From Branchiostoma floridae (lineage: Eukaryota > Chordata > Leptocardii > Amphioxiformes > Branchiostomatidae), in assembly GCF_000003815.2 (NCBI RefSeq), contig NC_049982.1, positions 3,129,576-3,193,575 of the forward strand: a stretch of DNA of 64,000 bases, given 5' to 3'. The number at the start of each line of letters is the position of its first letter. Position 1 is the stretch's first letter. The position numbers and the translations under genes were made by a program. The notes beneath the pieces were generated by a model, which was given only the letters and a program-made list of their open reading frames with translations, did no database searches and was not told the DNA's origin. Below, in pieces: positions 35,565 through 46,402 of the stretch.

Positions 35565-36310
35565 CTTCCAGATTCAGATTTTTAAAAACTTTATTCCAGT
35601 GGATGGAAACATTCTTGCAATGAAACAGACTAGTTTAGTTTAGTTTCACATAGATCTCCAACATTAAAAGACCACCTTATAAATGGCCGGTACAAACGAA
35701 TAAATTGATACACAGGGAACCAACGTGGATGGATGGATAGATAGACAGATAGGTAAAGAGATAGAGATAGAGAGAGAGAGAGACTTAAAAATATAACTCG
35801 CTCCCCGATTTGTTCTATGCCTACGTACCATTTTATTACACCACAGACGTAACTTGTCTATCTCATGAGGATCCAAATCCATTTAATCCATTTAATCCGT
35901 CTACCAGATTCAGATTTTGTAAAAGTTTATTCCAGTGGATGAAAACATTCTTGCAATGAAACAGACTAGTTTAGTTTCACATAGATCTCCATCATTAAAA
36001 GACCTGTGGCCACCTTATAGATGGCCGGTACAGACAATTAAATTGATACACAGGGAACCAACGTGGATGGATGGATAGATAGATAGAGAGATAGATAAAG
36101 AGATAGATAAAGAGATAGATAGATAGAGAGAGAGAGAGAAAGAGAGAGATGGGGAGAGAGAGAGAGAGATGTAGAGATAGACATATAGATTGAAAATATA
36201 ACTCGCTCCCCGATTTGTTCTATGCCTACGTACCATTTTATTACACCACACTGACCACAGACGTAACTTGTGTATCTCATGCATATGAGGATCCAAATCC
36301 ATTTAATCCA
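35565..36310. repeat. Two-copy direct duplication, ~340-400 bp unit, with (GATA)n tracts
   Basis: Copies at 35565-35898 and 35908-36310 share TTATTCCAGTGGATG, GAAACAGACTAGTTTAG, GATACACAGGGAACCAACGT and AACTCGCTCCCCGATTTGTT. The internal GATA/GAGA tract differs in length. The unit may derive from a LINE 3' region, since TTTATTCCAGTGG resembles a reverse-complemented polyadenylation region. Confidence 0.88.
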
Positions 36311-36334
36311 TGTAGCTTTCTTGTTGAATTCACT

Positions 36335-36370
36335 CACTCACTCACTCCGGCGAGCTCGCCTATAGATTAA
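36335..36370 (-). mobile_element. LINE 3' tail fragment with (GTGA)n
   Basis: ACTCACTCACTCCGGCGAGC is shared exactly with 43340-43372, where it terminates a LINE fragment. It is probably another 3' end of the same family on the minus strand. Confidence 0.5.
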
Positions 36371-37370
36371 ATTCCCTGGTGTGCAATTGGGAAATCCCCT
36401 ACTCACCATACAGGTTATCGTTTGGGCTGTGGCGTACCCAACAAAAGACCTAGATAACATTCATCCTTAAAACATTTAGTGATTTTGTTACTTTCTGTCG
36501 TATTTGTTATCTCATATTTATCCTTATTTCTCCTTTTCTGTTGATGCACTTTTCCCTGCGAGACCAGCTTTAGGCCCGGGCCAAGTCAGTCTCCAGTTAC
36601 ACCATCTTCCGCCTAACATGGCTGTTAGTATGCAACATTCAAACATCTGCGGACACACACTACTGCAAACAAACAAACACACGTAGTGAAACATTGCTCC
36701 CGTTTCCCCGGGATTTGATTACAGCTGTCGTTCTGCCAGTTTTGATCTGTGTGGGCCGCACGCCTTCAGGACGATCACCACCTTAATCCCCCCAGACGGA
36801 CGATAATGGACACTGTAAGAGGCTGTTATCCCTTCGGAAACCTTTAAACAACTTCCTTTGAAACATCCACATCCGCTAATAATCCTCCCACAGAGGAACA
36901 GTAGGACATGTGAGTACTACACTGGCCTTGTGGGCAGCACGAAGCCTCCACGTTACTGCGCAAGCGCTCTGGGGAATGAGAATTGATGAAGGATGCAGAC
37001 AAAGGTCGTCTGGATATGACATAAGTCTTTTAAGTCTCTCAAGGAAATTCTCCAATCCCTGGATGGACATTAAGTAAGAAGTTTCAATCCTTCAAAGACG
37101 TCAGACAGCAATGATTATCTGTTACTAAACTTCTTGGAGACAGACAATCCGGGGAGTACGTGAGCTTCTTAGAATCAGGAATGGTGAAGCATTTTTTTTC
37201 CTACAGTAAACATTTTATCTCCAAGCTCTAGTTTTCCTCAACTCCAAAAGTCTGTGAGGTTAAAGACCACAGCCACTTCTTAACCACTAGAAAGGCCGAC
37301 ATTTGCTTGAGAGCAAATACAGCATATTTCAGCCATCTCCCTCCTCATGTAACAATTGACTGTTCCAAAA
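36371..37370. other. Intergenic; no gene supported
   Basis: No motif recognised on either strand. Confidence 0.5.
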
Positions 37371-38062
37371 TCACCCATGTGCAAAAATGGAACACTTCTG
37401 CTTAAAATGACTTCTAACTACTAATCACACTTATGAGCAAAAATGAATCTTACAAAACCTCCTTCAAGAATGGACTCTTCTAGTGCACCCCATGTAGAAA
37501 GTTAAAATAGACGACTCCAAAAACACTTCCGCTAAGTAATGGAATTTTGAATCATCAGCCGTCCAAAACCATATATGAAAAAAAAACCTCTGTGCAAGAA
37601 TCGACTTTTCCTGTTATACCCCTATGTAAATTGGAGCGATCCAAAAATACATCAGCTAAAATAGGACATCGACATAATCAACAAAGTCCACAAAATGAAT
37701 TTAAAAGAATACCCCCTTCGTCGAAGAATGGAATCTCCCAGCACACCCTGTTTAAAATTGCACAATAGTCCAGAAATACTCACAGTACATGGCCTTTTGT
37801 ATAATAAGCAACCGAGTCCAAAACTGAATTTTAAAAAGTCCCCCGTGCATGAATGGACTCTTCCAGATAACACCAGGCTTGCTGATTGGCTGCCGAATCC
37901 TCCTCATGTGCAGTCTTCAGGTGGGGGTCAACTTCCATTCAACAAATGGAATTCGGAATCATCACCCATGTCCAAAACTGAATTTAAAAAAAAAATCCCC
38001 CCTATGTGCAAAAATGGACTGTCCCAGTAGTAGTCTTGTGTCAAGTGGTTCAGTACAAAAAC
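37370..38062. repeat. Degenerate tandem satellite, ~130-160 bp unit
   Basis: The words GTGCAAAAATGGACT, TCCAAAACTGAATTTAAAA, AAAxxCCCCC and GGAATTxxGAATCATCA recur in the same order at roughly 140-bp spacing from about 37370 to the gap at 38063. This is an old, diverged array. Open plus-strand frames through it are incidental. Confidence 0.65.
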
Positions 38063-38223
38063 NNNNNNNNNNNNNNNNNNNNNNNNNNNNNNNNNNNNNN
38101 NNNNNNNNNNNNNNNNNNNNNNNNNNNNNNNNNNNNNNNNNNNNNNNNNNNNNNNNNNNNNNNNNNNNNNNNNNNNNNNNNNNNNNNNNNNNNNNNNNNN
38201 NNNNNNNNNNNNNNNNNNNNNNN
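38063..38223. other. Assembly gap (161 N)
   Basis: Run of N at the end of the degenerate satellite. Confidence 1.
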
Positions 38224-38394
38224 GGAATAGGTAGGTAGGTAGATAATGGATCTACCTGGCACACCTGTGGCCCTGACACACCAGAATGACCTAGAGGTCG
38301 TTGACCTCGGCACTTCAATCTCACATATCCAAAACTCTCCCACAAAAACCTCCTTAAGGAGCCATTTTGAAGTGATTTATACCAAATATTATAC

Positions 38395-38690
38395 ATAGAT
38401 CCTTTGAATAAGTATCTAGGGCACCTCTGTGCCAAATTTCAGGTCATTTGGATGTAATACCATGGTACAGGGGGCCAAATTATACAGTTTTGGTCCAAAA
38501 GTTGCAATAAAACCTTAATAAAATCATTTAAGGAGCAGATATGAAAAAAATGAAAAAAACACATTTTGGTATTGGCTCACTCTAACCTTGTGCCAAATTT
38601 CAGGTCATTCGGTCCAGGAACGGCGGAGATGAATCACTTTGAAGATTTGACAGGAGAAAGAAAGAAAGAAAGAAACATTACGAATACAAT
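38395..38690. mobile_element. Repeat-derived 3' region with GTGCCAAATTTCAGGTCAT
   Basis: GTGCCAAATTTCAGGTCATT occurs twice (near 38430 and 38590), followed by an (AAAG)n tail at 38655-38675. The form suggests a retroposon 3' end on the plus strand. The family is not identified. Confidence 0.4.
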
Positions 38691-38735
38691 ATATTTCACC
38701 ATACTATGTATGGCTGAAATATAAAAAGATAGGCA

Positions 38736-38860
38736 CTCATTTACACCTGACTGAAGTAAGGAAAAGCACGTGGAGTGTATTTCTCCAGGGATGTGAGGAG
38801 ATTTGAACTCCGGACCTTTGGGTTCTGGACCAAACACACTGCCAACACGCCTCCCGAGTA
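38736..38860 (-). mobile_element. tRNA-derived SINE fragment, minus strand
   Basis: On the minus strand GGCGTGTTGGCAGTGTG is followed by a B-box-like GGAGTTCAAATCTCC. The layout is that of a tRNA-derived SINE head, with a different sequence from the 41755 family. Confidence 0.5.
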
Positions 38861-38869
38861 CAGAAACAT

Positions 38870-40790
38870 AGGTCCGACAGAAAAGTGGGAGGATATAGAG
38901 CATACCAAGAAGAGCAATTGTTGATGAGATATCCACGAATACATAACCATGCGATTTTCAAAGATCCTGAACTGAAGCAAAGAGCCGAGTTGTTGGTAAA
39001 GTCGTAGACAGAAATGAAGGACCACAACGCCGGGGATAGACAGGACAGGACGCTCTACGCTGCCAACGCGCTGTTTCCTGCAGTAAACCATCGGGTAAAC
39101 GGTTTCCCGTGTGTGGCAGGCGGAAAGCCGCGCGGGACGTGCCTGGAGTCACGCTTATAGCCACAAGTAGTGATGGTAGCGCCAACTGCACGTTTCTCAT
39201 GTGAATGATTGTTTGGTTTATTTGGTGCAGTTGTATTACACACGTACCACTGACACTACTCTTCCTGGCGTCTTCAACAGAAAAATAATAATACAAATGC
39301 AATAACAAAGTATGCAACAAAATGTACATTAATTTTATCTAAAAAGTTAATCAAGGTGAATCTCAATCAGAGAGGTCAGATATGAAAGTGAAAATTATAC
39401 AATCACGGCATAATCTGTATCTACATCAGGTGTGTTTGTTCCTGTTAGTCCATACATTGAACATTGCTTCAAAGGCGCGTGAGTTTTCAGGTGGTGTGAC
39501 ACAGTCAGTTGTTCATGTTTCTGCAGGTTAATGATTTGGTACATTTTGTAAGTGATTATAAAAGTGGGTGGTAGAAATGAAATTTCATCCTTCACCTTTC
39601 AACCTCTTCGACGAAAAAAAACACTTGGTACCTTCCTCGTCTGAAAGTCTGGTAGGACGTATTTACAAGCCTTTGCCCTAAGCTGGCAATATTTCAGTAC
39701 TTTTTGGGACGAGATTTCTCCTGGTTATTTACATTTCTGCTGTGACTAATTATTTCATATTACTTCATGAAACGCGGCATGCAGGGCAATTTGAGCTTTC
39801 ATGAATAAACAAAGGTCCACAAACAAAAAAAAAATCTTCTTTGCCAGCACCACGTACGACGGTATCTGCCTGAATTATCAAACATCTTCTTATTTCGAAA
39901 CATAAGTCAAAACACAAACCTCAAAATCTAAGATTGAATGCTAGAGCAGTTCCTATTAGAATAGACATTTGTCCCACTTGTGCAGTCTTGTAAGCCTCTG
40001 AATTATCAAAGATCTTCCAAGTTATTCCAAGGAATAAACGGTATTGTATTTGCTTATCAATATAAAATTCAAACCCTTAGAACTAAAGAATGCATTCTGT
40101 AGCATTTCCTGTCAGAACGGTCCCTTGTCCCACGTCACCACAATTATCTTGCACTACCCGCACACTTTTCTTTGCTCTGTTTTATGTTGCAATGATGGGC
40201 GGTGGTGCGTTTGAATTTGTTCCGCCTTTCCTTGACGTAAGGCGTAAGAAGGTGACCGGTCGATCGCATTCCATGCCCAAGAGAACGAATTTGATGTTTT
40301 CATTACACTAATTGGAAATCCTAGCAGCCGACAAGACTGACTTTCATTTGGAAACGTGAACCTACACCAGTATTTCACATGTTTCGAAAAAACAACAGAT
40401 TTTATCTGTTTACCTTACGAAACAAAATTAAAGATGCCTATGATTGTGAGAAGGTTCGTCAAGATTGATTTCCTAGTTCTCTACAACTGTTACATACCTG
40501 TAAGATTTAATTCCACATTTATTGATTCAATTATTCACTGATTTATTGTTTGCCCGTTCCGTACGTAGAGTTAGATGCCCAACTAGTCAAAGGCTACCAC
40601 AAAGAGCTATCCCTGCTGGAAAGACTTGGACATGACAGTTACAAACATTACATTCACAATCCCACTTGTCTGTGTTACAGAACGGAAGGTTAGTCAAACT
40701 TTCATCAGTGCGCAAGATTTAATTCCACCTTTATTGATTCACTGATGTATTGTTTGCCTGTTCACCACGTAGAGTTAGACTAATCCGGCC
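38870..40790. other. Intergenic; retroposon 3' end at 39763-39835, otherwise no gene supported
   Basis: The 39763-39835 segment matches 2045-2122. AAGATTTAATTCCACxTTTATTGATTC occurs twice (near 40501 and 40715), a small local duplication of about 210 bp. No coding sequence is recognised. Confidence 0.5.
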
Positions 40791-40864
40791 GTGTTACGCA
40801 CGGCGTCCCGCCCACCTGTCCGCAGGTATTAGCTCACGGGGCGGGCCGACAGCACAGGTGGAGA

Positions 40865-41093
40865 TATAAGGGGCGCCGAGCGCGCGCCACACACACTCAA
40901 CACTGACAGGACAGCGGCACGTGTGGAGCACACGACAACGCACGACTTGGACCAGACTCTTTCTGAACACAGCACAAGGGGACGCGCGACTGACACACGA
41001 CAACGTACGACGATTCGCGACTCGGTGAAGACAGGCCCACGACAGCCTAAGGAGGGACACGACAATCGGATCAAGCCAGAGAACCAATCGCAG
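40865..41093 (+). promoter_or_regulatory. TATA box and ATG-free leader, candidate 5' UTR exon of gene 3
   Basis: TATAAG at 40865-40870 follows a GC-rich stretch (GGGGCGGGCC). About 200 nt after the inferred start contain no ATG and end in CAATCGCAG before GTCGGT, a weak donor (41094). Gene 3's start codon follows an acceptor at 46394-46395, so a spliced leader is required. The 5.3-kb intron would be the longest among the three genes. Confidence 0.5.
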
Positions 41094-41099
41094 GTCGGT

Positions 41100-41750
41100 C
41101 TTTCTAGTTTTTGAGTAATCTTTGTGGTAGGTGGTTCAGATATACATTTCTACATAAGACAGAGGAAATATTACCATTTTAAGCCATCGCTAGCTTTGAT
41201 ATATGTTTTCTTTTACACTGATGGCTTTTAAAATCCAACCATCTAAGGTAGACGGCCGGGCTTCAATTTTTGTCAACGGACTAAGAAATTGTTACCGTAA
41301 CACTCTTGTTGCACAACTCATGCCATTTGACCGGTGCAAAACTTTACACGAAAGCGACACTAACTAAACGTAGCCAAGTGAATCCTTACACTACGTGAAC
41401 AAGACCTTGAGGGATCAAACTGCCTGCAATCCCTGTATTCCCCCAAATAACCGGGAGTTACATGTACATACATTATCAGGCACGTTTTGTTCATCTACTG
41501 TCTTCGTATCTTATCAGTAAAACATAGAGCTTGACATTACTTGAACGTTAACGAAGTAGTCGTCAAACAGTTCTTACAGTTTTAAAAGCTACTCAAGTGG
41601 GGTTCACCTGACCACATCCGGAGCCGTAACCAGCCCCAGCACGCGCAGGTAAATATACTCAGGTGTTCCGCAGGTAAAAGCCTATGCCCATATATACACA
41701 GCCGGGATGGGCATATTAGCTTTCCCCGCCCTGACATCTACATGCGGACC
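41100..41750. other. No gene supported (inferred gene 3 leader intron)
   Basis: Nothing recognised. Confidence 0.45.
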
Positions 41751-41754
41751 CGTA

Positions 41755-41945
41755 CAAAACTGTGGCGTTGCGTGTGGCGTAGCTGGTAGAGCGTTCGGCT
41801 CGGAATCTGGAGGTCCCGGGTTCGATACCCGACGTGCTCCCGACGTTTTGCCCTCGGAAAAGACACTTTACACGGCCTTCCTCACTTCACCCAGGTGTAA
41901 AAAAATGGGTACCTGACTTCGGTCGGGGTGGTAAAAGAAAATAGT
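41755..41945 (+). mobile_element. tRNA-derived SINE, plus strand
   Basis: An A-box-like TAGCTGGTAGAG (from 41780) and a B box GGTTCGATACC (41819-41829) are followed by CACTTTACACGGCCTTCCTC and GGGTACCTGACTTCGGTCGG. It pairs with the minus-strand copy at 13195-13365. The tRNA-like part cannot fold as an intact tRNA with a CCA-ready acceptor stem, so a SINE is preferred to a tRNA gene. Confidence 0.82.
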
Positions 41946-41949
41946 ACTG

Positions 41950-43330
41950 TGTGTATGGCACTGTTCATATAAGTTACTGACTTCAGTGCAGCGGATGCCA
42001 CATTGTCCTCGTCTGTCCAAAACAAAACAGAAAAAAACGGTGGGTCGGGGTGCCGTATGTAGTTATCATTCGGCATGGCTGGGTATCATTCCCCCGTACA
42101 GAGAACTGCTGACGGCAGCAGTCTCAGGGCCGCCAAATTAGCTTTGCAACTCTCAACTTCGCTTGGAAGATCCATTTATGGTGTTTGATGGCAACATCAG
42201 AGTTTGTGTTTTTTGTTTGTTTTCTAATTTCGCTCCTGGAATCATAAAAGTGAAGCATATACTTGTCAGTGTTCTATTTTGGTTGCTTTGCACGACTGTG
42301 AACAATCCAGTATGTCGTAGACTCTAATATATGAACCGAGTTAGCTAATGTGATCCGGACCTATCATCTCACCGAGGTACAAGGTTGCAACTTGGCTTGC
42401 GTGTTATCTTTGCACCAAGGCTTTTGGCAGATCAAATTAGACAAATTTACACCTGGAACATTGCAAAGTTTTTGTGTTTTTTTGCCAGAACCGTCACTAC
42501 GTCAATATCTGAAGCAAACCTAATGAAAAGTGGTTAGCATGAGAACAAATATCAAACAGTAGCGTGGATTAAAACGTTGCGTTTCTCCATTGCTAAAACG
42601 CAACAGGTGTGTTGGTCAGGTTACCTGGAAACGCCGGTAGCGGCAGGTGAGGGTCTGTTGAAGCTCCTTTTGTCCGAAGACGCCACTCCAGAGTCACCTG
42701 TCCGCCAGTTTATGTAGCTGGCGGCTCCTTGTCGGGGTGAGCTGACGCGGGGCCGGGGATGGATGAATGGGTGGTGTGTGCTGTGGGTTGCCTGAAGTGG
42801 AGGAACAAATTTGTGATGCCATTTTACTGGTTATGTCAACACCGTGATGCAATGGGCGGTCCCGATTCCGCTACTTTCTCTACAAATTACTGCTTTTGTA
42901 AACACAGGAGGTCCCGATGCCGGTGGTTTCTATAAAAGCTGAACGCTGTTGGTTTTGGGTTGTCCAAATAGCCGAGCTCTTATAGTCTATGCCTGACGTT
43001 TTCAAGATAGACACAGAAAAAAAGGAAATTACTTTATGGGACGTAGAATTCAGAATTTTGTTTGTTTCGTATAGCCGGTACATCACCTATTTTGCACATT
43101 AGCTGCTGCCGCTACTTTCTCTAAAAGGTCATTAAGCATCGTGTTAAATGATCATGAGCAGCAGCATTCTTGATTTTAGCCTGAACAACTCAGGAGTACT
43201 TCTAGCGTTAATCAATCGATGACACGCCGCAACGGAACAGCCTGTTGTTAGTCAGACAAGTAAAATTGGTGTTACCTTGTGACACAACTTTGCTGCCTCT
43301 TAACGGATTATCCCTGCGGTGCAACTTATT
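41950..43330. other. No gene supported
   Basis: Only a short CGTATAGCCGGTA fragment near 43067, of the dispersed family seen at 3695. Confidence 0.45.
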
Positions 43331-43336
43331 TCCAAA

Positions 43337-43775
43337 GTTACTCACTCACTCACTCACTCCGGCGAGCTCGCTCGTAATCTAAACATTACTGGAAGTTTCC
43401 TCCACCCCTCTTTGTTATCCATCGCAGCGGGAAGTTGCTGCAGGTCCAAACCGCTGTTTTCAGCAAGCTTGCTTTGTGTATGACTGCGGTCTTCCCCTGC
43501 CTATGCTTCCGTGATTCCGATCCCACAGTAACAGTTTGTGCACTACTTCATCCTTTTTCCTCCAGCAATGACCTGCAAAACGCAGTCTCCTTTGCTGAAT
43601 AGTTTTGGCTATAGGCGGTGTAATCTTGTAGAGTTCTTTGTTTGACATTCTTTGTCTCCATGAGAGGTTTAGTACATGTGCCGTTAAGCCATCTCTCTAG
43701 GGTTTTTGTCAGAGTCCAACATTCTGACTCAAAGAAAATAATTGATTCTACTGCTGCTCTAATAAAACTCTCCAC
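43337..43775 (-). pseudogene. Non-LTR retrotransposon (LINE) 3' end with (GTGA)n tail, frameshifted
   Basis: Two minus-strand frames combine. The upstream one (43775-43548) includes FIRAAVESIIFFESECWTLT. The second (43648-43460) includes RRLRFAGHCWRKKDE and GRGRPQSYTKQ. This order (ES-x-CWTLT, then RLRxxGHxxR, then RGRP) is that of LINE ORF2 C-termini after the reverse transcriptase. A frameshift breaks the frame. The element ends in GAGCTCGCCGGAGTGAGTGA, a tetranucleotide tail. Confidence 0.78.
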
Positions 43776-43939
43776 AGTTACATTATTTTAAGATGAATGA
43801 ACTCATAATTCCTTCTCTAGATCTTCTGCAGAATGTTTATCTTATGTATGCTATGTGTTTCAGTGTGATTGTTCAGACAACCGCAATACCTCCGTCACAG
43901 ATGAACATCCTTTCCGAAGGTGATAAAGGCTCAGGCGTG

Positions 43940-44050
43940 GTAGAACATGATAACATAGAACACGGTAGAACATGACAGTTAACATAGTAACGGTAGAACA
44001 TGACAGTTAACATAGTAACGGTAGAACACGATAGTTAGCATAGTAACGGA
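43940..44050. repeat. ~28-bp tandem repeat, about 4 copies
   Basis: The unit is GGTAGAACATGACAGTTAAC plus ATAGTAAC, with minor variants. Confidence 0.85.
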
Positions 44051-44569
44051 TGAGTAATGGGTCTGAAGCCAAAGGTTGACTTTAAAACAAACCGTGCTCC
44101 ACACACTGCGTGGAGCACATCTCCATCATCGCGTCTTTTATTCACTCCTGGCATGAGGTTAGCTGTATAAACGCCCCTCCCCCCCCCCCCCCGCTCAGTA
44201 ATGACCGTGGCGAAGTCCTTATTGATATCGGAGGGTCGGCTGACCCTGTGGGTAGAACATGCGGGCAGGTGCCGGTGTAGTACCGCTAGAGTCCCCAGGG
44301 GGCGATACTTGCAGGGTTGATGTACCCTTAGGGAGAAGCGCTGCAGTACATAAGGGTGCAGTTAGCAGCTTCTGAACGTCATGTCATGAACCGTACAGCG
44401 GAGGGTTGGACATAAAAGAACGGGATCACCCTGGCGGGGGCTTCCATCATTGGTTACCGCAGTCACCTCTCGGCATCAACGTGGCTTTAAAGACTGACGG
44501 AGGCCTACAAAAGCTCTGGTAATGGTTATAACCGGAAATCCTGTTACCTGAGGGCACCACTGGGGCAAC

Positions 44570-44935
44570 CACACGGGTTCAACCATACGGGTTCAACCAA
44601 CGTTAACACTGGGACAACAACAAACAAACAAACAAACAAACAAACAACCATACAGGTTCAACCAAAGTTAACACTAGGTCAACAATAAACAAACAAACAA
44701 ACAAAAAAACAACCATACAGGTTCAACCAAAGTTAATACTAGGTCAACAATAAACAAACAAACAAACAAACAAACAACCATACAGGTTCAACCAAAGTTA
44801 ACACTAGGTCAACAATAAACAAACAAACAAACAAAAAAACAACCATACAGGTTCAACCAAAGTTAATACTAGGTCAACAATAAACAAACAAACAAACAAA
44901 AAAAACAACCATACAGCTTCAACCAAAGCTTTTTT
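44570..44935. repeat. ~65-bp minisatellite with internal (CAAA)n, 6 copies
   Basis: The unit runs CCATACAGGTTCAACCAAAG, TTAACACTAGGTCAACAATA, then (CAAA)n. Copies alternate between two CAAA-tract variants, implying a higher-order dimer. Confidence 0.93.
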
Positions 44936-45207
44936 CCAGCCAGTTTAGAATCCTGAAGTGGTGCACTGAAGTACAACATTTCTGGATTGAGACAAATAAA
45001 CTTGAAGGACGACCACAACAAGGGAGAAGCGTGCGGACAGACAGGCAAAGACTAGGCGCTCGGAGAACACTTTAATTTTTTTTTTTAAATACAGTGATTT
45101 TATAGACATGTAGCATTGGACAATGGGCCTGTCACTCAAAACTACGGAAAACCTAGAAACTGTTTCATGGATGTCATCTCAAGCGTTGCGAGCTTGCCTA
45201 GTTAGAT

Positions 45208-45355
45208 CTCTTTGTGCAGACGGGCCCATTTCTAACACTCACACGGAGTTGTGCAGACGGGCCCATTTCTAACACTCACACGGAGTTGTGCAGACGGGCC
45301 CATTTCTAACACTCACACGGAGTTGTGCAGACGGGCCCATTTCTAACACTCGGAT
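45208..45355. repeat. 37-bp tandem repeat, 4 copies
   Basis: The unit is TTGTGCAGACGGGCCCATTT then CTAACACTCACACGGAG. Copies are nearly identical. Confidence 0.95.
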
Positions 45356-45824
45356 TTGCCTCGCCCACCACTACAAGCTGCTTTCCTCACTAGGACGGTG
45401 ATAGCGGCCTAGATTTTCGCCCACCTGTGGCTCACCTCAAGATGACATGTGTCAGTCTGCTCCATCAAACGTTGTAGTGTGACGCCATCAAGGTATTGTG
45501 TAATCTGTAATGACACCCGTGAGCATGTCTCCATCTGTACAGTTGAAGTGGAGTGCTACATTATGTCAGCTCTCTCGGTATCAAAAACACGCCCACATAA
45601 AACACGAGGACACTCAGAAGCAATTAAGAAGGTAAAGCGTAAACATGGAAAGAGGTTTTGATGTCAAGGAAGTGAACACTATAAAAAACATACCAACATA
45701 CCACAAAATCGCATTTATGGACACTGACTTCTACTACTGAATATTTTTCATTAAAAGCAATACTCCCGCAGAGCGCGAGTTTTTGATTGTACACCAATCA
45801 CTGGATGGAACATTTGTACCCATA

Positions 45825-46215
45825 CACCTTTCTCACGCGGCGGCCATGATAAATCTAAAACGAGTTCAATGTGGCAAACAAAAGACTGTCCATCATAATT
45901 AGCAGTTCGACCAATGGTAGCCTGCCAATTAGGAAATCGACCAATAAGTGAATGGCTGCAAATTCGTTAAAAATTTGCATTATTATGTTGTTATTTTGCA
46001 TCTCTTAAGGGACTATGGGGTCAGTCTACACTACTCTAAATTGCTACATCTTTTGGTGCATAACACTTCTTGTAATATTTATTATTCTATCTTATATCAT
46101 GAAAATTTGTGTGGTTTGGGGAAAACTAAAAGGGATCTGGTTTTAGAAATAAGTTTTGTCTGTTTGCCTCATTGACCTCTTCTTCGATCTATCATGGCCG
46201 CCGCGTGAGAAAGGT
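45825..46215. mobile_element. 391-bp MITE with ~60-bp inverted ends and TA duplication
   Basis: The left end CACCTTTCTCACGCGGCGGC and the right end GCCGCCGCGTGAGAAAGGTG are exact complements. The arms stay similar inward for about 60 bp (to CAATGxGGCAAACA). TA flanks both ends (45823-45824 and 46216-46217). This fits a non-autonomous Tc1/mariner-type element. It ends under 200 bp upstream of the gene 3 coding exon. Confidence 0.88.
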
Positions 46216-46402
46216 GTATTGCAAAAACAAAGAGTTTGCCAGCGCCCAAACGCATACAGCAGCCGTCGGAGTATTACAGCGCCAGTGGATGCCATGGCGC
46301 AGTTATATTTCTGAGCAATTTTCACTTTGTCTTTTTGTAACCATAGTGTTGCATTGTGGAGCTCAAAATGACTTTCTTTCTTCTTTTTTTTTCAGAAGTA
46401 AA

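Noticed and set aside
41766-41840. Functional tRNA gene
   Set aside because: A and B boxes are present, but no intact cloverleaf closes. The same head with a SINE body recurs at 13195-13365.
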